Shown: positions 10,044 through 17,677 of the stretch, one piece after another
Position numbering within the stretch: the stretch's first letter is position 1
Layout of the letters: the number at the start of each line of letters is the position of its first letter
NCBI RefSeq assembly: GCF_000312025.1
Contig: NZ_HE978595.1
Location: 164,970 to 202,416, forward strand
DNA: 37,447 bases
DNA from: Peptoniphilus timonensis JC401
GTDB lineage: Bacteria > Bacillota > Clostridia > Tissierellales > Peptoniphilaceae
Direction: 5' to 3'
The notes under the pieces: model-generated
Databases searched by the model: none
What the model was told of the DNA's origin: nothing
The model's input: the letters and a program-made list of their open reading frames with translations, nothing else
Position numbers and translations under genes: made by a program

Positions 10044-10076
10044 TTTTTAATCCACGCACCCATGGGGGGGTGCGAC
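10044..10076 (-). repeat. Solitary type I-C-like CRISPR repeat
   Basis: The minus strand begins GTCGCACC, has a 7-bp hairpin (CGCACCC / GGGTGCG) and ends GTGGATTAAAAA. This closely follows the type I-C repeat pattern (GTCGCACC...GGGTGCGTGGATTGAAAT), with G to A in the 3' handle and a C7 run in the loop. Only one copy is present; no second repeat follows at a 33-36 base spacing and no cas gene is in the window. The stretch just before it (GCGAGGTGCTTTTAT) may be a leader remnant. Confidence 0.55.
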
Positions 10077-10107
10077 ATAAAAGCACCTCGCAAATTTTTA
10101 ATAACTT

Positions 10108-11046
10108 TTAATAACCCTTGTCGAAGTCTACTATATTTTTGAAGTCGCCATCATTTCTAAGAGCTTTTAAATTTTGATAAGCTGTGGCAAATTGTCTATA
10201 ACCAAGATCTTCACAGGAAAATGAAATATGAGGATAGATGTAGACATTTTCCATTTCCCAAAGTGGAGAATCTTCACTTAGTGGTTCTTCCTCAAAAACA
10301 TCTAAGGCTGCACCTCTTACTTTTTTAGATTTTAAGGCATCAATTAGAGCTTCTTCATCAATAGTTGCCCCTCTAGATATATTTACAATTACAGAATCAT
10401 CTTTTAAATTTTCAAATCTTTCTTTATTCAAAATATGATGAGTTTTTTCAGTACCTGGCAGGCACATAATAATATAGTCCATCTCTGGCAAAATTTTATC
10501 TAGCTCATCTAGTGAATAGACATTATCAAAGGGTTCTACTTTTCTTCCACTTGTGTTAAAACCATTTAATTCCATATCGAAACCCTTGAGTCTCTTGGCA
10601 CCTGCAAGAGCTATTGTTCCAGTTCCCATAAATAGTGCCTTCTTCCCATAAAGATTGTATGAAAAAGATCTTTTTCCCCAAGCTTTTTTATTTTGATTTT
10701 CTATATTTTTTCTGTCAAATTTATTAATTTGTAAAAGTCCATAAACTATCCACTCAGCTATTGGGTCGTCGTAGGCACCATTATTGTTGGACAAAATTAT
10801 TTCATTATCTTTAATATATTCCAAATCTAGAAAATCTATTCCAACTGATGTCAAAAAAATATATTTTAAATTTTTGTGATTTTTGTAATTTATTTTTTTT
10901 AGATTTATTGCTCCAATTAAAATATCTTCACCGTAGTCATCTTTTTCATTGGGATTATTTTCATCATAAGTTAAAACTTCGTAACCTAGTTTTTCAATTT
11001 TTTTTCCATATTTTTTTGCAAAAGGCGCTGCAATTAAAACTTTCAT
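10108..11046 (-). CDS. D-isomer-specific 2-hydroxyacid dehydrogenase family protein
   Basis: NAD(P)-dependent oxidoreductase of the 2-hydroxyacid dehydrogenase family. The coenzyme domain begins KALFMGTGTIALAGAKRL (GxGxxA in place of GxGxxG). The catalytic set is visible: Arg in NISRGATIDEEALIDAL, Glu in LDVFEEEPL and His in YIYPHISFS. About 312 residues is usual. The exact substrate cannot be read from sequence. The start at 11046 follows GGAGG by five bases; the ATG at 11058 overlaps that site. The gene stands alone behind its own promoter, and a 28-bp palindrome in its leader suggests specific regulation. Confidence 0.85.
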   Translation of the reverse strand: MKVLIAAPFAKKYGKKIEKLGYEVLTYDENNPNEKDDYGEDILIGAINLKKINYKNHKNLKYIFLTSVGIDFLDLEYIKDNEIILSNNNGAYDDPIAEWIVYGLLQINKFDRKNIENQNKKAWGKRSFSYNLYGKKALFMGTGTIALAGAKRLKGFDMELNGFNTSGRKVEPFDNVYSLDELDKILPEMDYIIMCLPGTEKTHHILNKERFENLKDDSVIVNISRGATIDEEALIDALKSKKVRGAALDVFEEEPLSEDSPLWEMENVYIYPHISFSCEDLGYRQFATAYQNLKALRNDGDFKNIVDFDKGY

Positions 11047-11090
11047 TTTTACCTCCATTTTTATTTACATAAAAGTATTTCTATCTTTAA

Positions 11091-11118
11091 TAATTTAATT
11101 CGAATTCTAATTAAATTA
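11091..11118. promoter_or_regulatory. 28-bp palindrome, probable operator
   Basis: Arms TAATTTAATT and AATTAAATTA flank a GAATTC centre; 26 of 28 positions are symmetric. It overlaps the dehydrogenase -10 and the start of its leader, where a bound repressor would block transcription. The regulator is unknown, and no regulator gene is adjacent. Confidence 0.5.
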
Positions 11119-11143
11119 TAGGACATGTGAGATTTTTAGTAAA
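11115..11143 (-). promoter_or_regulatory. Promoter of the 2-hydroxyacid dehydrogenase gene
   Basis: Minus strand -35 TTTACT (11138-11143) and -10 TATAAT (11115-11120), spacing 17. The leader would be about 60 bases long and contains the palindrome. Confidence 0.6.
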
Positions 11144-11154
11144 TAGGCGGCTTA

Positions 11155-11183
11155 TTGTAAAAGTTTTTTAAATATAATATAAT
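11155..11183 (+). promoter_or_regulatory. Promoter of the zinc-ribbon/SH3 gene
   Basis: -35 TTGTAA (11155-11160) and -10 TATAAT (11178-11183), spacing 17, with the ribosome site just downstream. It is divergent from the dehydrogenase promoter. Confidence 0.65.
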
Positions 11184-11208
11184 TATAAAGTAGATGAAAG
11201 GAGTCTTT

Positions 11209-12771
11209 ATGAGCTTTTTTAGAACTTTACCAACAAAACTTAGTTTTAATACAAGTGAAAAAATTCAAATAGCAAATGCCGAACTCACTAGCGGAGAATT
11301 CGCAATAGCTATAGATATCTTAAATGGCGAGGACTCTTATGTAACGAATATTGAGTTTGCAGTAAAATTCAAATCCATTGAAAAGTCTTATCTCTTTAAT
11401 GGTCGTGAATTTTATTTTCAACAAGCAGTAAATATTGCACCTTACACCCGCTATTTCTTGGATCCTTTTATCCTTGATGAAAGATTTTATGATGCAAGGG
11501 CAATTGACATTTATATTTCCAAATATACAGCTGATGGAAAAAATTATAACTGCTCTGATAAAAAATATGAAATTAGTCTTCCAGTAATACCTGAGAAAAA
11601 ACGTGCACAAATAAAGGAAACTCTCGGCGAAGGCATAAAAACTTATGGCGAAAATCAAATTGATTTTTGGAGATGCGCTTGTGGTTTTATAAATGAAAAA
11701 GAAACTAATGAATGTGAATTTTGTGGAAGAAACAAGAGCTTTGTCTTAAACAATCTAACAGAAGCTCTAATAAACTCCAAAATTTTAAATGTAATTGAAA
11801 ACACAAGATCAACATCTGATATTAACTTAAAAAACTTAGAAACCCACTTAACTCAAACAAACCTCTCAAAAATTGCTCCAAATACCAAAAGTCTAAAACT
11901 CGATAGGACCAATGAAGTGAGTCCAAAAAAATCCAAATCTTTTTCTGGCAAAAAAGTTTTCTTCACTATCGTTTTTATAATTTTCTTTTCTATAGTTTCT
12001 CTTTTTATAATAAACATTGCTAAAACTTCGAGAAACGAAAGCAAAATTGACGACGCAAAGAGCCTTGCCTCAAGTGGTGAGTACAGAGAAGCTCTTAAAA
12101 TGTATACTGAAGCGACTAAGGACAAAATGAGTCCCGAAAACTTAAATGAAATAGATAATTTAAAGAAACTTGTAGCCTCTGATGAATTTTTCCAAAAGGG
12201 TCAAGAGCTTTTTGAAGAAAAGGATTATATAGATTCCGCCTACAATTTTAAAAAGGTAATTCAAGAAGATGAAAAAAATTATAAATTAGCTCAAGACAAA
12301 CTTCTTTCTATAGAAAATATTATCTTGGAAGAAGTAAAATCTTCATATCAAAATGACAAGACCGATGCCCTTTTACTTTTAAACTCTTATCTCAATGTTG
12401 TGCCTGAATCTGCAAAGGCGTCAACTTTAAAAAGAGAAATTGAAAGTGCGAGCAATTTAAATGTTCAAAAAAGCGAAAATTTAAGAGAAAGTTTTGAAAA
12501 AGAAGAAAATGAAAAAGATTCCGCAGAAATGGCAAAAAAATCCTACGAACTTCTTCACACTTATAGAAATGTTGCCACAGACAAGGCAAATCTTAGAAAT
12601 GAACCAAGCGTGGACTCTGACATCATAAAAGTCTTGGATAAGGAAACTGAACTCTATGTTTTGGAAACAAAAATCGAACAGAGCGAGCGAATCTGGTGTT
12701 ATGTTGAAGTTAAAAATGCAATTTCACAAGAAAATTTAAGAGGTTGGATTTCCAATAAAACCTTAAATTAA
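11209..12771 (+). CDS. Zinc-ribbon, TPR-like and SH3b membrane protein
   Basis: No named family recognised. About 520 residues. The N-terminal 150 or so residues look like a beta-rich domain. Next comes a RanBP2-like zinc ribbon (WRCACGF, then CEFCGR), a low-complexity linker, and one membrane segment near residue 250 (VFFTIVFIIFFSIVSLFII). After the membrane follow helical repeats resembling TPRs (LASSGEYREALKMYTEA; LFEEKDYIDSAYNFKKV), an acidic coiled stretch, and a C-terminal SH3b domain (KANLRNEPSVDSDIIKVL, then RGWISNKTLN). This predicts a cytosolic sensor half and an outside half that may touch the cell wall. The start at 11209 follows AAAGGAG by six bases; the ATG at 11194 precedes that site. 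Confidence 0.75.
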   Translation: MSFFRTLPTKLSFNTSEKIQIANAELTSGEFAIAIDILNGEDSYVTNIEFAVKFKSIEKSYLFNGREFYFQQAVNIAPYTRYFLDPFILDERFYDARAIDIYISKYTADGKNYNCSDKKYEISLPVIPEKKRAQIKETLGEGIKTYGENQIDFWRCACGFINEKETNECEFCGRNKSFVLNNLTEALINSKILNVIENTRSTSDINLKNLETHLTQTNLSKIAPNTKSLKLDRTNEVSPKKSKSFSGKKVFFTIVFIIFFSIVSLFIINIAKTSRNESKIDDAKSLASSGEYREALKMYTEATKDKMSPENLNEIDNLKKLVASDEFFQKGQELFEEKDYIDSAYNFKKVIQEDEKNYKLAQDKLLSIENIILEEVKSSYQNDKTDALLLLNSYLNVVPESAKASTLKREIESASNLNVQKSENLRESFEKEENEKDSAEMAKKSYELLHTYRNVATDKANLRNEPSVDSDIIKVLDKETELYVLETKIEQSERIWCYVEVKNAISQENLRGWISNKTLN

Positions 12772-12774
12772 TCT

Positions 12775-12799
12775 ATCTCCACTTAGGTGGAGATTTTTT
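12775..12799 (+). terminator. Terminator of the zinc-ribbon/SH3 gene
   Basis: ATCTCCAC / GTGGAGAT, an 8 bp stem with a TTAG loop, followed by six T. Confidence 0.9.
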
Positions 12800-12821
12800 A
12801 ATATTAAAATTTTTAAAATAA

Positions 12822-12850
12822 ATGAACCTTTTTATGTCCTAAATAGTCTT
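12822..12850 (+). promoter_or_regulatory. Possible ECF-type promoter of the sigma factor gene
   Basis: TGAACC followed 17 bases later by GTCTTA resembles the TGAAAC...CGTC class of ECF promoters, in the only room between the preceding terminator and the ribosome site. This would allow autoregulation. The match is loose. Confidence 0.3.
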
Positions 12851-12882
12851 ATAAGTAGATGCATCTAAGAGAGGAGGATAAA

Positions 12883-13449
12883 ATGAATCGTGAAATAAAA
12901 TTTACAGAAGAAGATTTTGAAAAATTAAAGTCTGGCGACAAAGATTCCTTTGACCTCCTTTACGAGGAATACTACCTAGTCTTATATAGGACTGGTCTCT
13001 TGATCTTGGGAAATAAGGAAGATGCCGAAGATGTCCTCCAAGACACTTTTGTTTCAATTTATAAAAACGCAAAATCTCTTTCTGATTTTGAAAAACTAAG
13101 ACCTTGGATCTTCTCTATCTTAAAGAACACTTCCTACACAAGATGCAAGAAGAGGAAGAGAGAGTTCCCCGATGAATTTGTCCTTGATAAGACGGAAGAA
13201 AGTCCAGTGTATCTTGGAGAAGATGACTATGCAGAAAAATCTGAGATACAAGATGCCCTCATGAATTTAAAAGAAAAGGAAAGAGAAGTCCTAGTCCTAT
13301 ATTATTACAATGACTTCTCCATAGAAGAAATCGCAAAAATTTTGAATACATTTAAAGGCACAGTGAAGTCTAGACTTTATAGGGCTCGAAAAAATTTAAA
13401 GAAAGAACTTTTAAAAACAAGTGAAGTATATGAAGGAGAGTTATTATGA
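12883..13449 (+). CDS. RNA polymerase sigma factor, ECF subfamily
   Basis: Sigma-70 family, ECF group, with only regions 2 and 4. Region 2 includes LYRTGLLILGNKEDAEDVLQDTF; region 4 includes LMNLKEKEREVLVLYYYNDF followed by the helix-turn-helix SIEEIAKILNTFKGTVKSRLYRARKNLK. About 188 residues is normal. The start at 12883 follows GAGAGGAGG by six bases, so the ATG at 12859 is upstream of the ribosome site. Its stop overlaps the start of the next gene (ATGA), a translational coupling typical of sigma/anti-sigma pairs. The signal it answers is not readable from sequence. Confidence 0.92.
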   Translation: MNREIKFTEEDFEKLKSGDKDSFDLLYEEYYLVLYRTGLLILGNKEDAEDVLQDTFVSIYKNAKSLSDFEKLRPWIFSILKNTSYTRCKKRKREFPDEFVLDKTEESPVYLGEDDYAEKSEIQDALMNLKEKEREVLVLYYYNDFSIEEIAKILNTFKGTVKSRLYRARKNLKKELLKTSEVYEGELL

Positions 13450-14207
13450 AAGATTTTGATAAGTATATAAAAAATGAACTAAATAAGTCTGTTGAAGATT
13501 CTTCTCCTTCTGATTATCTTAAAAATAAAATTGATTTAGAAATCAATTCACAAGAAGAAAAAGGAGAATTTAAAATGAAAAAAAGATTTGTATTAGTGGC
13601 AGCTGCTGCCCTTGTACTTTCAGCAGGAGTCTTTGCTGCAGGAAAAATTACTGGAACAATTTCATCTTCATCGTCTCACTATAACTACACAAACTATACC
13701 GACATGGCTAAGGCAGAAAAAAAGGCTGGCTTTGAAACTTATGCCCCAGAAAATTTAGGAGAATATAAGTTTGATGGAATCACAATAGATAATATAGCAG
13801 ATATTGATGACACTGGAGCAAAATTAAATAAGAGAAAGGGAATTGATGTAGATTACAAAAATGCTGATGACGATATAGTAATGCTCTCAATTGACAAACG
13901 TCCCGACAATTCAAAAACTGTTGATAAACAATTTTATCATGAGATGAGAGATATTAAGGGCGTGCAAGTTTATTATTCAAGATTGGAAAGCGTCGTTTTA
14001 CCAGATGAAAAATATGCAACAAAAGAAGAACTTGAAAGATCAGAAAAAGATCCTTTCTTTAACTTAGCTATTGGTTCTGATAAAAGAGAAGAATCAGCTT
14101 CAAAGCACCTACTCTTTGACTATAAGGATATCCAATATTCTTTAATGGCTGGAGATGATATGGACATAAATGAATTTTATAAAATGGCAGAAGATATTAT
14201 AAAATAA
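13446..14207 (+). CDS. Probable membrane anti-sigma factor
   Basis: A 253-residue protein coupled to the sigma gene by an ATGA overlap. The first 45 residues are charged and would lie in the cytosol, where an anti-sigma domain is expected. One membrane segment follows at about 46-66 (FVLVAAAALVLSAGVFAAG), then a Ser-rich linker and an outside domain of about 180 residues containing YTDMAKAEKKAGFETYAPENL, a pattern I associate with sensor domains of Firmicute anti-sigma proteins. The assignment rests on context and topology. An internal AAGGAG eight bases before Met44 (13575) could start a shorter form with a standard signal peptide and no sigma-binding part. Confidence 0.65.
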   Translation: MKDFDKYIKNELNKSVEDSSPSDYLKNKIDLEINSQEEKGEFKMKKRFVLVAAAALVLSAGVFAAGKITGTISSSSSHYNYTNYTDMAKAEKKAGFETYAPENLGEYKFDGITIDNIADIDDTGAKLNKRKGIDVDYKNADDDIVMLSIDKRPDNSKTVDKQFYHEMRDIKGVQVYYSRLESVVLPDEKYATKEELERSEKDPFFNLAIGSDKREESASKHLLFDYKDIQYSLMAGDDMDINEFYKMAEDIIK

Positions 14208-14284
14208 TTTTTTCGCGGTTAGTTAAATAAAACATTTTTCTTAAACATTTGATAGTTGTAAATTTTTAAAATCTAAACAGCAAA

Positions 14285-14310
14285 AAAGGACCCTCACGGT
14301 CCTTTCTTTT
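14285..14310. terminator. Bidirectional terminator
   Basis: AAAGGACC / GGTCCTTT, an 8 bp stem with a five-base loop and T runs on both strands. It serves the anti-sigma gene (+) and the J-protein gene (-), which converge here. Confidence 0.9.
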
Positions 14311-14318
14311 TTATAAGC

Positions 14319-15194
14319 TTAATTTGTAGAGCTCATTTTCTTATACATTTCTATGTTAGTGTCATTTAAAAACTCGTAGGCTGCATTTATTTCTTGGAAT
14401 TTTTCTTTTGCTCCAGCTTCCTTATTTAAGTCTGGGTGATATTTTTTTGCCATCTTTCTGTAGGCAAGTTTTATTTCATATTTGTCTGCTGTGTAATTTA
14501 CCCCAAGAGTGTCGCAGGCTTTTTCATATTGGTCTTTAAAGCCGTAAGAAGCACCAGGTCTAGAAGATGATGAGCTTCCTCCATAATTATTTCCATAGGA
14601 ACCCCCATAGTTATTGCCATAAGTTCCTCCTTGATTTTCGTAAAATCCGCCATAACCTGCTTGTCTAAAGAATTCTTCAAATTCAGAAAAATCATCAAAA
14701 CTTGTCCAAGTAAAGCCGCCAAAATCTTTAAATCTTTGATTAAATTCTTCTTCTCTTTGCTTTCTCTTTTCTTCCTCTTGTCTAAGTCTTTCTCTTTCTT
14801 TTTTCTCCCAATAAGCTCTTCCATATCCAGAGATACTTTCGAATTCATTTTCTTTTCCAAGAAGATAGTGATCTGCCCTATCGTAGAAAAATTCTGTAAC
14901 CATGTAGTGGGCATACTTCAAAAAAGATTCTGACACATTTCCAAGTAGTGGGACGATTAATGCCAAAACAATTAAGGTGTAGAGCCAATTATTTTGAGTT
15001 AGTCCTCTCCAAGCAAAGGGATTTAATAACAAGAGTATTATTAAACATCCTCCCATGGAAATTATGTACAATAAAAATCTTCTAACTGCAGAAAATAAAT
15101 CCACAGCAATATTTACTATTACAATTAAAAGGGTCAAGAGAAGGTCAAAAAATTTCCCAAGTCCCTTATAAAAATATCCTAAAATTTTATTCAT
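14319..15194 (-). CDS. Membrane-anchored J-domain protein
   Basis: A DnaJ-type cochaperone with an unusual order. The N-terminal 110 residues contain two or three membrane segments ([50 protein letters not shown]). Next come a highly charged coiled stretch ([20 protein letters not shown]), an aromatic/Gly-rich linker with short YGNNYGGS repeats, and a C-terminal J domain with an intact HPD (KKYHPDLN) that would stimulate DnaK ATPase. There is no zinc or substrate domain, so this is a type III J protein, comparable in layout to DjlA but otherwise different. Its start overlaps the upstream metallopeptidase gene by eight bases. Confidence 0.88.
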   Translation of the reverse strand: MNKILGYFYKGLGKFFDLLLTLLIVIVNIAVDLFSAVRRFLLYIISMGGCLIILLLLNPFAWRGLTQNNWLYTLIVLALIVPLLGNVSESFLKYAHYMVTEFFYDRADHYLLGKENEFESISGYGRAYWEKKERERLRQEEEKRKQREEEFNQRFKDFGGFTWTSFDDFSEFEEFFRQAGYGGFYENQGGTYGNNYGGSYGNNYGGSSSSSRPGASYGFKDQYEKACDTLGVNYTADKYEIKLAYRKMAKKYHPDLNKEAGAKEKFQEINAAYEFLNDTNIEMYKKMSSTN

Positions 15195-15822
15195 TCTTTA
15201 TTCCTTTTCTATATTCTTCTAAAAATTTCTTGTCTTCAATGACAAGTCCCCACTCATTTGCCAAAAATTCAAGGTGGTGGGTAAATTCGTGAAGCAAAAC
15301 TTCTTCTAGCTTTTCCCTAAGTCTGTCACTTGATGAAAATCTGTACATTTCCATAAAGGATCCGTAATAAATTTTTATCATATTGCCAAGGACTGACCTT
15401 TGATATTCTCCCATAACTAGGAGATCATCATTTCTCGCTTCTTCGTGATATTTTTTATCTTCTACTAAGATTATACCGCCATTTAAGTGATCAAAGGCAT
15501 AAGCTGGTATGGATTCACAGATTTCATCTAAAATCTCTTCCACCTCATCAATCCTATTTAGATAATAGTCATCTTCACTTTCCTCTTCATAAGAAGGATA
15601 ATTATTTGAAATTATTTCTCTATCTTCTTCCTTATCTTCATGATCCTTCTCACTTATGAAACTATCGTCTTCCTTTGTCTTTGGAAGTTCAATGTTTTTA
15701 TCTGAATTTAAAAATATCTCATCTTCTCTTTTATCATAAATTTCTTGAATCAATTCAAGAGGAATATCAAAATTATTTTCTCCATCGCTATAAAAAATTT
15801 TTTTCCCATTTTCATCAATCAT
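15187..15822 (-). CDS. Zincin-like metallopeptidase family protein
   Basis: A 211-residue protein whose C-terminal 110 residues form a small zincin domain with the zinc motif HEFTHH (HExxH) in [17 protein letters not shown]. The N-terminal 90 residues are very acidic and low in complexity. I place it with the Zincin_1 / COG3824 type of short predicted metallopeptidases, whose substrates are unknown. It precedes and overlaps the J-protein gene, so the two are one unit, which hints at a protein-quality role, but that is inference. Confidence 0.8.
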   Translation of the reverse strand: MIDENGKKIFYSDGENNFDIPLELIQEIYDKREDEIFLNSDKNIELPKTKEDDSFISEKDHEDKEEDREIISNNYPSYEEESEDDYYLNRIDEVEEILDEICESIPAYAFDHLNGGIILVEDKKYHEEARNDDLLVMGEYQRSVLGNMIKIYYGSFMEMYRFSSSDRLREKLEEVLLHEFTHHLEFLANEWGLVIEDKKFLEEYRKGIKNE

Positions 15823-15842
15823 AATTTCACCTACAAAATAAA

Positions 15843-15864
15843 AAACTGTAGAAAACTACAGTTT
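15843..15864 (-). terminator. Terminator of the opp operon
   Basis: On the minus strand AAACTGTAG / CTACAGTTT surrounds a TTTT loop and is followed by more T. It separates oppF from the metallopeptidase gene. Confidence 0.75.
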
Positions 15865-15914
15865 TATCTACTTTATTTAATTATAATACCCCAAGTTAAA
15901 ATTTTCCACACATC

Positions 15915-16715
15915 TTAAATATCATCGCAATCTGCAAGTTTTTTCCCTGGAACTGATGAGAGGAGTTTCTTTGTGTAAGCTTCTTTAGGGTTTTCAAAAA
16001 TTTCTTCTGAATCTGCATACTCCACACATTCACCGTGATACATTACAAGAACTTCTTCTGCCACGTGTCTAACAACAGAGAGGTCGTGAGATATAAAAAT
16101 CATAGAAAGACCAAGATCTTTTTGCAAATTTTCCATTAAGTTTATAATTTGTGCTTGAATAGAAACATCAAGAGCAGATGTTGGTTCATCAGCGACAATT
16201 ATCTTTGGATCAACTGCAAGAGCTCTTGCAATGGAAATCCTCTGTCTTTGACCTCCAGAAAATTCATGGGGATATCTCTCCATGTGATATTCTGATAAGC
16301 CACAAATTTCCATGGTTTCAAGAACTTTTTTATAAATCTTTTTCTTGTCTTTTTTCTCCAAGCAAATTTCTTATGCCCGATGCAATAATATCCTTACATT
16401 TTTTCTTGGATTAAGGGAAGAATAAGGATCTTGAAAAATCATTTGGACATCTCTTCTGTAAGCTTTTAATTCTCTTTGATTTTCCTCTAAAATATTTTTC
16501 CCTTGATAAATTATTTCTCCACTGGCATCAGGATAAAGACCCATTACGCACCTGGCAAGAGTTGATTTACCAGATCCACTTTCTCCAACTACTCCCAGTG
16601 TGTGGGAAGTCTTTAAGTCAAAGGAAATATCATTAACTGCCTTTAGAGTCTTGTTTTTATTTAATTTGAATTCCTTGTTTAAATTTTTGACCTGTAAAAT
16701 TATTTTATCTTCCAT
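15915..16715 (-). CDS. oppF: Oligopeptide ABC transporter ATPase OppF (frame broken)
   Basis: Second ATPase of the oligopeptide importer. The first part carries Walker A GESGSGKS and the Q-loop (QMIFQDPYSSLNPR); the second carries the signature FSGGQRQR, Walker B IIVADEPTSALD and the H-loop (ISHDLSVVRH). The two parts are in the same frame but separated by a stop at 16371-16373. Between them a different frame fits better, giving DIIASGIRNLLGE in place of ILLHRA and the stop. That needs one base missing at the C pair 16392-16393 and one extra at the T6 run 16350-16355 (plus-strand coordinates). All ATPase motifs are intact, so sequencing error is likely. About 266 residues, somewhat short at the C-terminus for OppF. 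Confidence 0.88.
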
Positions 16716-16719
16716 ATAA

Positions 16720-17676
16720 TCACCTGTACAAGAAACAACTTACCTTATGTCCATCAATATCAACTTCTTCAGGTATCTTTTCTTCACAAATTTTCATTTT
16801 TTCATCGCACCTGTCACAGAAGTTGCAACATTCTGGAAGATCTATTGGATTTGGCACAGATCCTCTAATTGTGTATAGCTCATCCTTTTTCTTGTGAGCA
16901 CTTGGTATCGCCTTAATTAGTCCTCTTGTGTAAGGATGAAGTGGATTATTAAAAATATCTTCAGCCTTTGCTCTTTCCACAACTTTACCTGCATACATTA
17001 CATTTACATAATCTGCAATATCAGACACAACTCCAAGATCGTGAGTTATAAAAATAATAGAAGCCTTCATATCTTCTTTTAATTTTTTCATAAGTTCCAA
17101 GACTTCTTTTTGGATAGTCACGTCTAAGGCTGTCGTTGGCTCATCTGCTATTAAAAGTTTTGGAGAAGATGAAAGTGCCATGGCAATCATAATTCTTTGT
17201 CTCATACCGCCAGAAAGTTCGTGAGGATAAGAATTGTAGACATCTTCGGCCCTATCTATTTCAACTTTTTTTATCATCTCAATAGATTTTTCTTTGGCTG
17301 TTTTTTTGTCCATCTTAAAGTGAGTTCTAAAGACTTCAGACATTTGGTAACCAACTTTTAGGGCTGGATTTAAGGAAGTCATTGGTTCTTGAAAAATCAT
17401 TGAAATTTCATTTCCCCTAATCTTTCTAAGTTCTTCAGCCGAAAGTTCTAGGAGATTTTTCCCTTGAAAATTTATTTCTCCAGAAATTTTTTCAAGAGAG
17501 GACTTGTCAAGTAAACCCATAATTGCAAGTGTTGTCACAGATTTTCCCGATCCACTTTCTCCAACAATAGCCGTTGTCATCCCGTCACGAGTATTTATAT
17601 TTACTTTATTAACTGCTTTTACAATTCCTTGAGAGCTTTTAAAAAAGACTTCAAGGTCTTTTATTTCTAATAACAT
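16720..17676 (-). CDS. oppD: Oligopeptide ABC transporter ATPase OppD
   Basis: First ATPase of the importer. Walker A GESGSGKS, Q-loop SMIFQEPMTSLNPAL, signature LSGGMRQR, Walker B LLIADEPTTALDVT and H-loop ITHDLGVVSD. The C-terminal oligo/dipeptide extension (HPYTRGLIKAIPS) ends in a Cys-rich segment (CCNFCDRCDEKMKICEE) that in several OppD/DppD proteins binds an iron-sulfur cluster. The start at 17676 follows GGAGG; upstream in-frame codons lie inside oppC. The stop of oppC is one base before the start. Confidence 0.94.
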   Translation of the reverse strand: MLLEIKDLEVFFKSSQGIVKAVNKVNINTRDGMTTAIVGESGSGKSVTTLAIMGLLDKSSLEKISGEINFQGKNLLELSAEELRKIRGNEISMIFQEPMTSLNPALKVGYQMSEVFRTHFKMDKKTAKEKSIEMIKKVEIDRAEDVYNSYPHELSGGMRQRIMIAMALSSSPKLLIADEPTTALDVTIQKEVLELMKKLKEDMKASIIFITHDLGVVSDIADYVNVMYAGKVVERAKAEDIFNNPLHPYTRGLIKAIPSAHKKKDELYTIRGSVPNPIDLPECCNFCDRCDEKMKICEEKIPEEVDIDGHKVSCFLYR

Positions 17677-17677
17677 A

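Larger units (their letters stand above)
9596..10107. other. Gene-free 512-base region
   Basis: The longest stretch without a gene. From right to left it holds a 31-base AT-rich stretch, a single type I-C-like CRISPR repeat (10044-10076), an AT-rich stretch, a 54-base hairpin (9926-9979), a minus-strand terminator (9881-9912), about 230 bases of unremarkable A/T-rich sequence, and the proS promoter. No convincing coding frame is present. Confidence 0.7.

Noticed and set aside
9986-10078. 30-codon minus-strand frame with a GAGGTG site before its ATG
   Set aside because: It runs through the CRISPR-like repeat, whose GC-rich sequence creates the frame; its peptide resembles known spurious I-C repeat translations and has no family likeness.
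13261-13449. Second HTH-like duplicate in the sigma region 4
   Set aside because: Only one helix-turn-helix is needed and seen; the rest is the normal C-terminal helix.
15915-16373. Separate short ATPase gene starting at a TTG near 16361
   Set aside because: It lacks a ribosome site and a Walker A; it is the second half of oppF.
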